DNA of 64,000 nt, taken from contig NZ_CP019113.1 in the NCBI RefSeq assembly GCF_001888805.2, positions 868,001 through 932,000 on the forward strand, read 5' to 3'. Each line of letters opens with the position of its first letter. Position 1 is the first letter of the stretch. This DNA comes from Enterobacter sp. SA187 (GTDB lineage: Bacteria; Pseudomonadota; Gammaproteobacteria; Enterobacterales; Enterobacteriaceae). The notes under the pieces are model-generated. The model worked only from the letters and a program-made list of their open reading frames with translations, was not told where the DNA came from and searched no databases. The position numbers and the translations under genes were made by a program. Shown in pieces: positions 1 through 8,573 of the stretch.

Positions 1-966
1 GCCGCCGCCGACATTATTGTTCAGTTATTAATGGCGTTGTTTTTCGCCATCGTGCTTAATCCGCTGGTGACCTGGTTTTTGCGTCGCGGCGTGAAGCGAC
101 CAGTCGCGATCACCATTGTGGTGGTTGTCATGATGATCGTGCTGACCGCGCTGTTTGGCGTGCTGGCGGCGTCATTTAATGAATTCATCACCATGCTGCC
201 TAAATACAATAAGGAATTAACGCGTAAGGTTCTGCAGTTACAGGACATGATGCCGTTCCTGCATCTGCACATGTCGCCGGAGCGCATGTTACAGCGCATG
301 GACTCCGACAAAATGATGGCCTTTGCCACCCTGCTGATGACCGGCCTGTCGAACGCTATGGCGAGCATTGTGCTGCTGGTGATGACCGTGGTGTTTATGC
401 TGTTTGAAGTGCGCCATCTGCCGTACAAACTGCGCTTTGCGCTGAACAATCCGCAGATCCATATCGCCGGATTGCACCGCGCCTTAAAAGGTGTGTCGCA
501 CTACCTGGCGCTGAAAACGCTGATCAGCCTGTGGACCGGGGCCATCATCTGGCTGGGTCTCATGCTGTTAGGCGTCCAGTTTGCGCTGATGTGGGGCGTG
601 CTGGCATTTTTACTTAACTATGTGCCTAACATCGGCTCGGTGATCTCGGCCATCCCGCCGATGATCCAGGCCTTCCTGTTCAACGGCTTTTACGAGTTTA
701 TGATGGTGGGGATCCTCTTCCTGGTCGTGCACATGGTGCTGGGGAATATGGTGGAGCCGCGCATGATGGGCCACCGTCTGGGCATGTCGACTATGGTGGT
801 ATTTTTATCCTTACTGATCTGGGGATGGCTGCTCGGCCCGGTGGGAATGCTGCTCTCTGTGCCGCTCACCAGCGTCTGTAAGATCTGGATGGAGACCACC
901 AAAGGCGGCAGCAAGCTGGCGATCCTGCTGGGGCCTGGCCGTCCTAAAAGCCGGTTGCCTGGCTAG
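1..966 (+). CDS. yhhT: AI-2E family transporter YhhT, C-terminal part (5' end outside window)
   Basis: The reading frame is open from the first base, so the start codon lies upstream of the window and about 321 C-terminal residues are present. The protein is an inner-membrane protein of the AI-2E/PerM family, with hydrophobic helices separated by a soluble stretch of about 100 residues after the first visible pair. The family-typical Pro-Asn segment (LLNYVPNIGS) is near residue 205. The family exports small molecules or ions; the substrate of YhhT is not established. The gene ends with TAG at 964-966 and no strong terminator follows. Identification rests on overall similarity to E. coli YhhT and on the regional gene order. 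Confidence 0.85.
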   Translation, partial: AAADIIVQLLMALFFAIVLNPLVTWFLRRGVKRPVAITIVVVVMMIVLTALFGVLAASFNEFITMLPKYNKELTRKVLQLQDMMPFLHLHMSPERMLQRMDSDKMMAFATLLMTGLSNAMASIVLLVMTVVFMLFEVRHLPYKLRFALNNPQIHIAGLHRALKGVSHYLALKTLISLWTGAIIWLGLMLLGVQFALMWGVLAFLLNYVPNIGSVISAIPPMIQAFLFNGFYEFMMVGILFLVVHMVLGNMVEPRMMGHRLGMSTMVVFLSLLIWGWLLGPVGMLLSVPLTSVCKIWMETTKGGSKLAILLGPGRPKSRLPG

Positions 967-1042
967 GGATAACTCATCTTGCGCCACGCAACTGCTACGC
1001 TTAACGGTCTGAAGAATCATCAATAATGACCGGGAGCAGTCC

Positions 1043-1837
1043 ATGAAAATCGATTTAACGGGAAAACTCGCGCTGGTGACCGCCTCAACGGGCGGGATTG
1101 GCTTTGCTATCGCCCGCGGCCTGGCAGAGAGCGGTGCGGAAGTGATCGTGAATGGCCGCAGCGAAAGTTCGGTAAATCAGGGTATTCAGCATCTCCAGCA
1201 GGTGGTGCCGGGCGTGGCGGTGCGTGCGGCCATTGCCGATCTCAGTACGCCGGAAGGAGTGGAATCGGTGCTGCGGGCGGCTTCCGGCGTGGATATTCTG
1301 GTAAACAATGCCGGGATTTATGGCCCGCAGGATTTCTACTCCACCGACGACGAAACCTGGGAAAACTACTGGCAGACCAACGTTATGTCCGGCGTCCGCC
1401 TCGCCCGTGCATTATTGCCTGGCATGGTGCAAAAACGCTGGGGACGGGTGGTGTTTATCTCCTCTGAATCGGCGCTCAATATCCCGTCGGACATGATCCA
1501 CTATGGCGTGACCAAAACCGCGCAGCTTTCCCTTGCCCGCGGACTGGCAAAATTTGTCGCCGGTAGCGGCGTAACGGTCAACAGCGTGCTGCCGGGTCCG
1601 ACCATGTCAGACGGCTTCGCCGCCATGATGAAAGATGACATGGAACGCACCGGCAAATCTCTGGAAACACTGGCGACAGAGTTCGTGATGGCGAACCGCC
1701 CGAGTTCAGTGATCCAGCGCGCCGCCACGGTCGAGGAGGTCGCCAATATGGTGGTCTATGTCTGTTCGACCCAGGCGTCAGCGACATCAGGTGCTGCACT
1801 GCGCGTGGACGGCGGCGTGGTGGATGATATTGTTTGA
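1043..1837 (+). CDS. SDR family NAD(P)-dependent oxidoreductase
   Basis: This 264-residue protein is a classical short-chain dehydrogenase with a Rossmann fold. The cofactor loop TASTGGIG is near residues 13-20, the NNAG motif near 88-91, the catalytic Ser in FISSES near 141-146 and the YGVTK Tyr/Lys pair near 154-158. The C-terminal GAALRVDGG segment is also typical. ATG 1043 has a GGGAG ribosome site about 7 bases upstream. It probably oxidises or reduces a small alcohol or ketone in the cytoplasm; the substrate cannot be told. It stands alone between yhhT and the convergent T6SS operon. Confidence 0.85.
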   Translation: MKIDLTGKLALVTASTGGIGFAIARGLAESGAEVIVNGRSESSVNQGIQHLQQVVPGVAVRAAIADLSTPEGVESVLRAASGVDILVNNAGIYGPQDFYSTDDETWENYWQTNVMSGVRLARALLPGMVQKRWGRVVFISSESALNIPSDMIHYGVTKTAQLSLARGLAKFVAGSGVTVNSVLPGPTMSDGFAAMMKDDMERTGKSLETLATEFVMANRPSSVIQRAATVEEVANMVVYVCSTQASATSGAALRVDGGVVDDIV

Positions 1838-1852
1838 TGTGAGAAAGAGATG

Positions 1853-1877
1853 CGCCGTTCATCAAGGATGAACGGCG
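1853..1877. terminator. Hairpin between convergent genes
   Basis: A perfect 11-bp inverted repeat with a 3-base loop (left arm 1853-1863, right arm 1867-1877) lies between the SDR stop and the end of the T6SS operon. Neither side has a clean T tract; the minus-strand exit is pyrimidine-rich (TCTCTTTCTC). It could serve both genes as a weak terminator or RNA-stabilising hairpin. Confidence 0.5.
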
Positions 1878-1898
1878 TGGACACTGAAGTAACGATTA

Positions 1899-3137
1899 TT
1901 ATTGCTTTTCAGCATGCTGTTTGATGAGCATATAGCGGTTAAGCAACTGCTTAAGGTGCATATCAGTACGCGATAGTGAAGTGGCCAGTTCCGGTGTCCC
2001 GGAAGTCATCTTACTAAGCTGGTAGAGTTGTTCTTCAACAGGCTCCGTTCGTGCAAAATTCTGGGTAATGGTAAACACCATAGATTTCAATTCCGATCCG
2101 GTAAGATATTTACCTTTGCGTTCATCAAGCTCATTAAGACGCCGGGTCAGATCCTCCAGTCCTTCCATTCCCTGATGCCAGCCAGACAGCTTTTCAACTG
2201 GCAATGCATTGCTGACGATTTGCTGTTGCCACTGCATCTTAAACTTGTCGATATTTTCCGGTTTCGCTTTGGTGCTCAGCGCAAAACCGTAGTCTTGTAG
2301 CCACAGGGATGACTGCCCGGCAAGTGTTGTTAACGCCTCCTCCGAAACCGTCAACGGTAAAATACTCTCCTGCTGATCAACAAACTGCCAGCCCCAGCAC
2401 GCTGCGCTGCCCAGAAACAGAGTAAGCAGTACACCTGTCGTAAAACCTTTCCATTGGAGTTTTGGGGATTGCGGAGGCGTGATCACAGCAGGCGGACTTT
2501 TTTGATCCTGATGTGCCACATAAATCAGCGGTGTGACCGGGGAAAGATTGGCCAGTTTTGCCTGCGCTGCGGGAAATGGGGGAATTACAACTGGCATTTC
2601 CTGCGCCTGGTGGGGTTCAATATTTTCCAGTCTTGTGGCCGCGTTATGCATAAACATACACAACTCACCCATTTGGCTGGCATTTTTGAGTTCAAGACGT
2701 TGCAGCACATTGCGCAAAGCAGTGAGATGCTGTTCCGCCTGGTAGATCAAGGGTAAATCGGTATAGCTCAGGCTCAGCGTGCGCAGGACAGATTGCAAAC
2801 GCACGCTAAGCCCGGCAATAATTTCCATCCGGGCATGTACTGGTTGCGGCCACATTGCTCCCCATTGATGAGTAAGTAAAGCTTCTAAAATAGCCAGCCC
2901 TTCATTCAGACCTGCCATTCCGGTGAGATGGGTGCGCGCAAGGGTGTACCAGGCGACCGTCTGGAGTTCGATGCCATTCTGTCTAAACAGTGAAAGGCTT
3001 AGTTGTTCAACCCTCGACCAGCTTATGTCGGGGCGAGCGGGATGGGTAAGTTTACTGATTTCTTCCCGCAAAGCGGCAAAGTCAGCCAGCGCGCGGGGAT
3101 CACCGCCCGTTTTCAGGGTATAGTCATTAATAGTCAT
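1899..3137 (-). CDS. T6SS ImpA_N/VasL-type protein, TagA-like
   Basis: This 412-residue protein has an N-terminal ImpA_N domain (about 8-110, shared with TssA), a proline-rich linker, one membrane segment near residues 225-248 (FTTGVLLTLFLGSAACWGW) and a C-terminal VasL-like helical domain. The architecture matches TagA of enteroaggregative E. coli, which sits at the distal membrane and stops and holds the extended sheath. It is the last gene of the T6SS operon, 23 bases after tssE. That position and the separate full-length TssA at 6975-8573 support an accessory rather than core role. The name TagA is inferred from architecture only. Confidence 0.75.
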   Translation of the reverse strand: MTINDYTLKTGGDPRALADFAALREEISKLTHPARPDISWSRVEQLSLSLFRQNGIELQTVAWYTLARTHLTGMAGLNEGLAILEALLTHQWGAMWPQPVHARMEIIAGLSVRLQSVLRTLSLSYTDLPLIYQAEQHLTALRNVLQRLELKNASQMGELCMFMHNAATRLENIEPHQAQEMPVVIPPFPAAQAKLANLSPVTPLIYVAHQDQKSPPAVITPPQSPKLQWKGFTTGVLLTLFLGSAACWGWQFVDQQESILPLTVSEEALTTLAGQSSLWLQDYGFALSTKAKPENIDKFKMQWQQQIVSNALPVEKLSGWHQGMEGLEDLTRRLNELDERKGKYLTGSELKSMVFTITQNFARTEPVEEQLYQLSKMTSGTPELATSLSRTDMHLKQLLNRYMLIKQHAEKQ

Positions 3138-3160
3138 GAAGATAACGTCTCTGATAGTCG

Positions 3161-3604
3161 TTAATAGCTGTCGCCCGGCTGAAGGTAATTTTGTTGCCTG
3201 AGATGGCGGATAAGCACACGGCCTTCCGGCATAAAAGCCGTGTCATAACGCACAATGCCGAAATCGTGTAACTCGGCATCTATCGCGTATTCCAGTTGGC
3301 CCGGCATATGCTGCGGCAGCAAGACCACCTGTATGCGCTTCAGACGAGGCTCATATTTCAATAGGGTTGCCGAAAGCGTATCCAGTAAAGAATGTGCCGT
3401 GCGAGGCATCCCCTGCAGAATTTTACTCATATCCGGCAGACCATAATCCGGTAGATGGCTGAGCGAGCCCTGACGGGTATTGAGAATACGCTGCATATTA
3501 TCCAGTACAGATATGATGACCTGATTTTCTTCGCTAACCTGATGAATATCAAAGCCGCCGGTAAAGTTGCCGGTGAGCATTTCATAAAGGGAGGGTTGTG
3601 CCAT
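3161..3604 (-). CDS. tssE: T6SS baseplate subunit TssE
   Basis: A 147-residue gp25-like protein (GPW/gp25 domain) that forms part of the T6SS baseplate and helps start sheath assembly. The segment DYGLPDMS, with the conserved Gly-Leu-Pro-Asp, lies near residues 53-60, and the acidic YAIDAEL strand is near 105-111. I chose ATG 3604 because AAGGA at 3613-3617 is 8 bases upstream; an in-frame ATG at 3613 overlaps that ribosome site. It begins 2 bases past the tssJ stop, so translation is probably coupled. Confidence 0.92.
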   Translation of the reverse strand: MAQPSLYEMLTGNFTGGFDIHQVSEENQVIISVLDNMQRILNTRQGSLSHLPDYGLPDMSKILQGMPRTAHSLLDTLSATLLKYEPRLKRIQVVLLPQHMPGQLEYAIDAELHDFGIVRYDTAFMPEGRVLIRHLRQQNYLQPGDSY

Positions 3605-3605
3605 G

Positions 3606-4142
3606 CTAATCATCCTTGAGCGGCAGAAGAGCTAGTGTCTGATTATTCATTTCAATCTTCCGCGCCACATCCGGATCCAGCTCATCGCGGTTTAACACCA
3701 CGCGCCAGGTATTATTTGCAGTATCAGGTGTCAGAAAAAGAGCGGCTACCGCAACATAATTAGCTGAAGCTTCCAGAGGCATATCTATTGTTATAGAGGC
3801 ACCAGGACGAAGACGAATATCTTTTTGAGCAACCAGGTCAGACTTAATAGCCTGGCTATCCTCGGCAAATAACGATGGATAATCTGTATCATCAAACACC
3901 TTGCGATCTTTTAACTGATAAATACGAATTACTGTTGAAAGCGGAATTCCTGCCGCATTATTATTAGCTGCCTCCCGTGCAATAATATCCAGATGCAGTA
4001 TTTTCACTTGTTTGAAAAATAATGCCCTGGTCATAGCAACGGTGCTGTCGCCCACTTTTTGCGTTAATCCACAGCCGCATAATGTGGCCACCATAATTAG
4101 TGTTATGAATGTAAAACGCTTTTTACCAGCGGTAATCGCCAT
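3606..4142 (-). CDS. tssJ: T6SS outer-membrane lipoprotein TssJ
   Basis: This 178-residue lipoprotein has a basic N-terminus, a hydrophobic core and a lipobox LCGC (Cys at about residue 24), then a transthyretin-like beta-sandwich. TssJ anchors the TssJLM membrane complex to the outer membrane and contacts the periplasmic part of TssM. Its start overlaps the 3' end of tssG by about 20 bases. It belongs to the tssM-A-F-G-J-E run. Confidence 0.92.
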   Translation of the reverse strand: MAITAGKKRFTFITLIMVATLCGCGLTQKVGDSTVAMTRALFFKQVKILHLDIIAREAANNNAAGIPLSTVIRIYQLKDRKVFDDTDYPSLFAEDSQAIKSDLVAQKDIRLRPGASITIDMPLEASANYVAVAALFLTPDTANNTWRVVLNRDELDPDVARKIEMNNQTLALLPLKDD

Positions 4143-5220
4143 GTTCGTCCGTCTCCCTACGGTTAAAAGCCTCCTGAATACGCTGATAGCGACCCAGATT
4201 AATAGTAATAACTTTTTCGTTATGCCGTTCTGTTATGCTCACCTGCTGTGGTCGCATCACCGCTGTCCGCCCCAACAGCACGCTACTCTTTTTGGGCTGA
4301 CAGGTTAACTGCGCATCCGGCAACAGACGGCGACATACACAAAGCTGTAAGCGTACATGAAGGCGTGCTCCAAGATAGACCTGCAACAAAGCGTGCAAAT
4401 CCGCATGCAATTGCCCGCCAGGAAGCCAGCCAACAGCTTCGTCAGCATTATGAGTCCTCAGTTGCAATAAGATCTGGCTATTTACATCTATGGTGTGCGT
4501 TCCCATTATCGGACTGTTGCTCATACTGACAGGGTTACGCGCACTCATCGTTAATGGCTTATGCAAGGGAATACGACAGCGGTCATGAGGCTGCACGATG
4601 GCTTCAGTATCCGGAGCCAGTAACTGAACCAGCGCCACCACGCCTTCAGTAGTACGGGTGGGTAGACGCATCATGCTGGTCAGCGCTAAAAAGCGCGAGA
4701 CTGGTGTTGCTATGCTTTTGGTGCAGCCTTCAATACCCAGGCCACACAAGCTCAACAAGTATTTCGACGTTCTGTCCTGGCCGCCGGATGCAAAGGTTGC
4801 AGGATAGGAATACTTCCTCCAGATACGATAATACTGAGTGATCATCCGGTGATTGAATATATCCAGAAAATCACTCACGGCCTCATAGCCTTCCCTGCGC
4901 TGCGCAATATCGTCGATATAAGACGTCGGCAAGGGAGATTCCACCCCATACAGTCCCAAAAAGGTAGTGCGGATGATCGGTGGTTCGTCAGCCTGCTCCG
5001 CTATTTCCATTCCTTTGAATTCGCTGGCCGGGAAGCCCATTCCCGGATGGGGACGAAAACGAACTGGATCGTGCTTGATCTGCCAACCGCTGCCGAGCGC
5101 TGGAAGATCCGGTTGACTTTGTTCCAGTAACTGGCAAAAGCGGTAAAACTGAGTGTAAGGCAGTTTGTCACGCAGTTGCTCTATTAACCGGGTAAACGCT
5201 GGTTGTGGTTCTCTTTCCAT
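4123..5220 (-). CDS. tssG: T6SS baseplate subunit TssG
   Basis: A 365-residue TssG-family protein that forms the baseplate wedge with TssF, TssE and TssK. Family features are the N-terminal helical segment, the FLDIFNHR motif (about 124-131) and a C-terminal receptor-like domain ending in VITINLGRYQRI. ATG 5220 is preferred: GGGAA lies 9-10 bases upstream, whereas ATG 5229 is almost on top of it. The start lies inside the end of tssF, so the two are translationally coupled. Confidence 0.92.
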   Translation of the reverse strand: MEREPQPAFTRLIEQLRDKLPYTQFYRFCQLLEQSQPDLPALGSGWQIKHDPVRFRPHPGMGFPASEFKGMEIAEQADEPPIIRTTFLGLYGVESPLPTSYIDDIAQRREGYEAVSDFLDIFNHRMITQYYRIWRKYSYPATFASGGQDRTSKYLLSLCGLGIEGCTKSIATPVSRFLALTSMMRLPTRTTEGVVALVQLLAPDTEAIVQPHDRCRIPLHKPLTMSARNPVSMSNSPIMGTHTIDVNSQILLQLRTHNADEAVGWLPGGQLHADLHALLQVYLGARLHVRLQLCVCRRLLPDAQLTCQPKKSSVLLGRTAVMRPQQVSITERHNEKVITINLGRYQRIQEAFNRRETDEHGDYRW

Positions 5221-6968
5221 CGGATACATTTCCCGGCAGGTTGCACAATGAGGGTAAGCTGGTTAAACAAGTGGATATCGGCGTACAACGCAAAGAACCG
5301 GTTGAGCATCTCACCGAATAAATGAACATCCCCTTCGCCAGTAAAACCATTACTGTCGAGGGTAATTTCAATATCAATACCCCGTAGTAAGAAGCCTTTT
5401 TCAAAACGCTGGATCTGATGGTGCGCGACATGCTGTATGGCATCGAGACGACGATTATTCAGTTCGTCGTTCTGCCAGTTATATAACTCAAGCGTGTTAC
5501 GCAGGACATCCGCGCTGCTCATCAAATTAAGATAGCTTGAACCCAGATGGCTCAATACCCGCCATTGAAAACGATCCTCAGCTGGAGGATAAGCAGGTAA
5601 CGTAGGTTTACAAAGGTTACGCACTTTGAGAGGGGTCTGTAGCACTGACTCGCAGCGATCGAGTATCGTGCTTTGCAGTGCTTTTCGCGGGAGCTGGCCG
5701 TTAGTACCAGTAATTTTCAATGATACCGCCTCACGCATGAGATGCCGGTCAGCCTCCCATTGCACACCGCCAAGAATAAGCCAGGTATCATGTAAACCTG
5801 TTACCCCGCGCTTGACTCGCGTATGGTAATAACGTTCTGGTGCATGACGTCGTTGCATCCCACCCCGGTGACGGAAACTGGTAAAAGGCACGTAAATAGC
5901 ACCCGAGGTACGCTGTGACCCGGTTACGCTATCTACCGAATAAATTTCAGTATGACCGTCCTGTAAACGTCGTGGCCGCAAAAGATATTCACTTTCCAGT
6001 CCGTTAATTATCAACGGATCTGCTTCCAGCGGAAAAAGATTGATAACCGGCACACAGTGCAACTGAAGCGCCTCATCCGTAACGGGCAGGTCGCTCTGCC
6101 ATTGGCTTTGCAGTACCACTTCAATCTGAAAAAAAGCGATGCCAACGGGGAATGTCACGTTCTCCAGCCCATTGAGATGTACAAACATAAACTTTTCGCG
6201 GAAGGTGAAATATTCCAGAAGAAGCTGATATCCACTAAAAGCGCTTTCACCTTTCGGCCATAACAGGTCATCCTCAGAGAAGCCGCCTGGAGAAAACCAG
6301 CCATCAATTTGTACCCTGTCGACTTGATCCGGAAAACGCAGATAAAGTGCTGCCTGTCGCCGGGTTAATGCCAGATGCAACGCGCTGCTAACAGGAGCGT
6401 CGCTTGCCAGATAAAAAGAAAGCCGCCTTAAATCCACCTGTGTCCAGTCGGTTTGCGAACTGCAGGTCAGCCGCAAACGCAACACGGAACGCCCGTCCGG
6501 CTCAGCCGCCATCACAACTTTTGACACTTCCAGTGGATTGAGCACCGTCGCGCGAGTGGTTCGGTACTGGCAGACAGTATTTTTGGGGCCTATGGGGCGC
6601 GAATAAACTTCCATACTGGCGGGTACGGTTTCCGCTATTTTCATTGACTGAATGGCGGGAGACAGCGCCACAATCGATAGTGATGGAATAGTGCGTAAAT
6701 AATGAGGCCACAACATACTCACCAGGCCTTCGGTGAATTCCGGCAGGTCATCATCAATTTTTTCACGCAGGCGGCCCATTGAAAAAGCAAACCCCTCAAA
6801 CAGACGTTCAACGTAGGGATCCGGGGTGCCTGATTTATCCAAATCCAACATAGCAGCCCGATCAGGATGTGCTTGTGCAAACTCTTTGGCTGCCTCGCGA
6901 AGATAGCGTATTTCAGCGTCGTAATAACGCAGGGTTAAGTCTTTCATGTATTTTTCATTACCAGGCAT
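5184..6968 (-). CDS. tssF: T6SS baseplate subunit TssF
   Basis: This protein of about 594 residues is TssF (VasA family), the largest baseplate wedge protein. The N-terminus carries the family signature LTLRYYDAEIRYLREAA, followed by AHPDRAAML and DPYVERLFEGFAFS. The open frame extends to a TTG at 6974; ATG 6968 is a more likely start, 6 bases after the tssA stop. ATG 6947 (MKDLTLRYYD) is another possibility. It overlaps the start of tssG downstream. Confidence 0.92.
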   Translation of the reverse strand: MPGNEKYMKDLTLRYYDAEIRYLREAAKEFAQAHPDRAAMLDLDKSGTPDPYVERLFEGFAFSMGRLREKIDDDLPEFTEGLVSMLWPHYLRTIPSLSIVALSPAIQSMKIAETVPASMEVYSRPIGPKNTVCQYRTTRATVLNPLEVSKVVMAAEPDGRSVLRLRLTCSSQTDWTQVDLRRLSFYLASDAPVSSALHLALTRRQAALYLRFPDQVDRVQIDGWFSPGGFSEDDLLWPKGESAFSGYQLLLEYFTFREKFMFVHLNGLENVTFPVGIAFFQIEVVLQSQWQSDLPVTDEALQLHCVPVINLFPLEADPLIINGLESEYLLRPRRLQDGHTEIYSVDSVTGSQRTSGAIYVPFTSFRHRGGMQRRHAPERYYHTRVKRGVTGLHDTWLILGGVQWEADRHLMREAVSLKITGTNGQLPRKALQSTILDRCESVLQTPLKVRNLCKPTLPAYPPAEDRFQWRVLSHLGSSYLNLMSSADVLRNTLELYNWQNDELNNRRLDAIQHVAHHQIQRFEKGFLLRGIDIEITLDSNGFTGEGDVHLFGEMLNRFFALYADIHLFNQLTLIVQPAGKCIRWKENHNQRLPG

Positions 6969-6974
6969 TATCAA

Positions 6975-8573
6975 TTACCCACACAGTACTGCCGCTCTTG
7001 CGGGATCAATGGCAATCAATCCGGCAAGCAGGGTTTCCATTTCACTGTGTAAACGTGATTTGTCCGTGTCGGATCGACTAATTTTGATGCGAAGTAGCTT
7101 CAGACGACGAGCTTTCACCTCAAACAACAATTCTGGCTCCCATTGCGAGAGCATTAATTTGGCAGCCTTGCAGTCCAGTTCATTGAGCAAATGCAGTGCC
7201 ATGTCGTTCTTGCCGTATTGCTCAGCGACCCGTGCCATCAGCAGACGTACCAGCCACTGATGACGAGGCGTGTGCATCGCGGGTCGATGTTGCAGCCAGA
7301 GCAACGCCGCTTCAACGCCTTCGCTGTCCGCCTGTGCCAGGGCTTCTGGCTCCAGTTGTAAGATTTCATCGTGGCCCGCCGTACTGGCTGAAGCTGCAGA
7401 TTCATCGTGCCAGCCTTCAGCCACCAGAACGTGCTGATTGATCCAGTTCAGGGTCACTTCATCGGCAAAGGGCGTGCCGTCGCTAAAAGCCAGTCCTTCA
7501 AGCCCAGGCAGGCGATGGAGTAAACCGCGTAAATCATGCGTAATAATGTCAGCCCATTTTTCATAAGGCGTGCCTGCTTTGCTGAGTGCCTGATGGATAT
7601 ACCACTGCAAATCCAGCCACAAGTGATTGACCGCCTGACCAAAAAAGCTCTCGGTCTGCTCAAGTAATTCCAGCCAGCTTTGTTGCAAATAAAGGCGCTT
7701 TAGCATCGCGCGATGTTCCGGTTTCGGTGGGGCCAGCCGTGTGCGCGTGTCTGCTGCCAGGGGAGGAAGTTCGTGTAAGGTATCCAGACGTATGCTTTTT
7801 ATCAGATGATGGGCGGATAACCAGCCGTAGGGCTGATCGCGCAAAAAATTTGCCAGTAATTTCGCCTGATCGAGTAAGTCACGTCCGGAGGTAACCGGTT
7901 TCAACACCGGCGTTTCCGCCGACGTAGAAGTAGAGTGAATAATCGTGGCGCTACTGTTTTGCGGGATCACCGCATCCGGACCACCGGATTGCGCAAGGCG
8001 GTTTTCCAGCGCAGTATAAAGCCCACCAAACTGCGGGCGCTCTGATTCGTTCCAGAGCGCTGTTATTTCCTCGGTTAAAAGCAGCGCACCCACAATGCGC
8101 TCAAAGTCCGCTTTTGCCACCTCAGGATATAAAGATAAGCTGTCCAGCATACGGTTACTCGCCAGCCACTCCAGCGCCAGTTTGCGACTATTACCACGCT
8201 GCGGATGTAAGGCTGTTCCAAAACGCTGAACCAACGCGGCCAGCAAGGACAGCCCATCAGCAAGCCCGCTTTCACCATCCGTATGTAGTCGCGCCCAGAT
8301 GTAATAAGTTGCGACGCGTACGTCTTTACAGGTTGAGGTGAGCAACTTCTCTGCCAGATCGCAGATTAAAGCGGTGTCTGCGCCGGATAGCTTATTGACT
8401 TCTTCGCGCATCTGCTGGAAATCATCGTCATAACCTGGATCGCTTCCCGCTGGAGAATCCAGGGAAACAGGTGCCAGCCAGTTTTCCCACAGTAAAGCCT
8501 GCTGTAGGGCCTGTTGTGAAATCACAAGCGGATCGGCATGACTGGCGTTTAATAACGTCGTCAAGGTTGCCAT
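6975..8573 (-). CDS. tssA: T6SS cap protein TssA
   Basis: A 532-residue TssA with an N-terminal ImpA_N domain (about 28-150, WENWLAPVSLDSPAGSDPGY), a variable linker and a long helical C-terminal VasJ-like domain. This matches the long TssA class of enteric T6SSs, which caps the growing tube and sheath and coordinates their polymerisation. Its ATG overlaps the tssM stop by one base (TAATG), showing tight coupling. A shorter ImpA_N protein with a membrane segment lies at the end of the operon, so the cluster has a TssA/TagA-like pair. Confidence 0.9.
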   Translation of the reverse strand: MATLTTLLNASHADPLVISQQALQQALLWENWLAPVSLDSPAGSDPGYDDDFQQMREEVNKLSGADTALICDLAEKLLTSTCKDVRVATYYIWARLHTDGESGLADGLSLLAALVQRFGTALHPQRGNSRKLALEWLASNRMLDSLSLYPEVAKADFERIVGALLLTEEITALWNESERPQFGGLYTALENRLAQSGGPDAVIPQNSSATIIHSTSTSAETPVLKPVTSGRDLLDQAKLLANFLRDQPYGWLSAHHLIKSIRLDTLHELPPLAADTRTRLAPPKPEHRAMLKRLYLQQSWLELLEQTESFFGQAVNHLWLDLQWYIHQALSKAGTPYEKWADIITHDLRGLLHRLPGLEGLAFSDGTPFADEVTLNWINQHVLVAEGWHDESAASASTAGHDEILQLEPEALAQADSEGVEAALLWLQHRPAMHTPRHQWLVRLLMARVAEQYGKNDMALHLLNELDCKAAKLMLSQWEPELLFEVKARRLKLLRIKISRSDTDKSRLHSEMETLLAGLIAIDPARAAVLCG

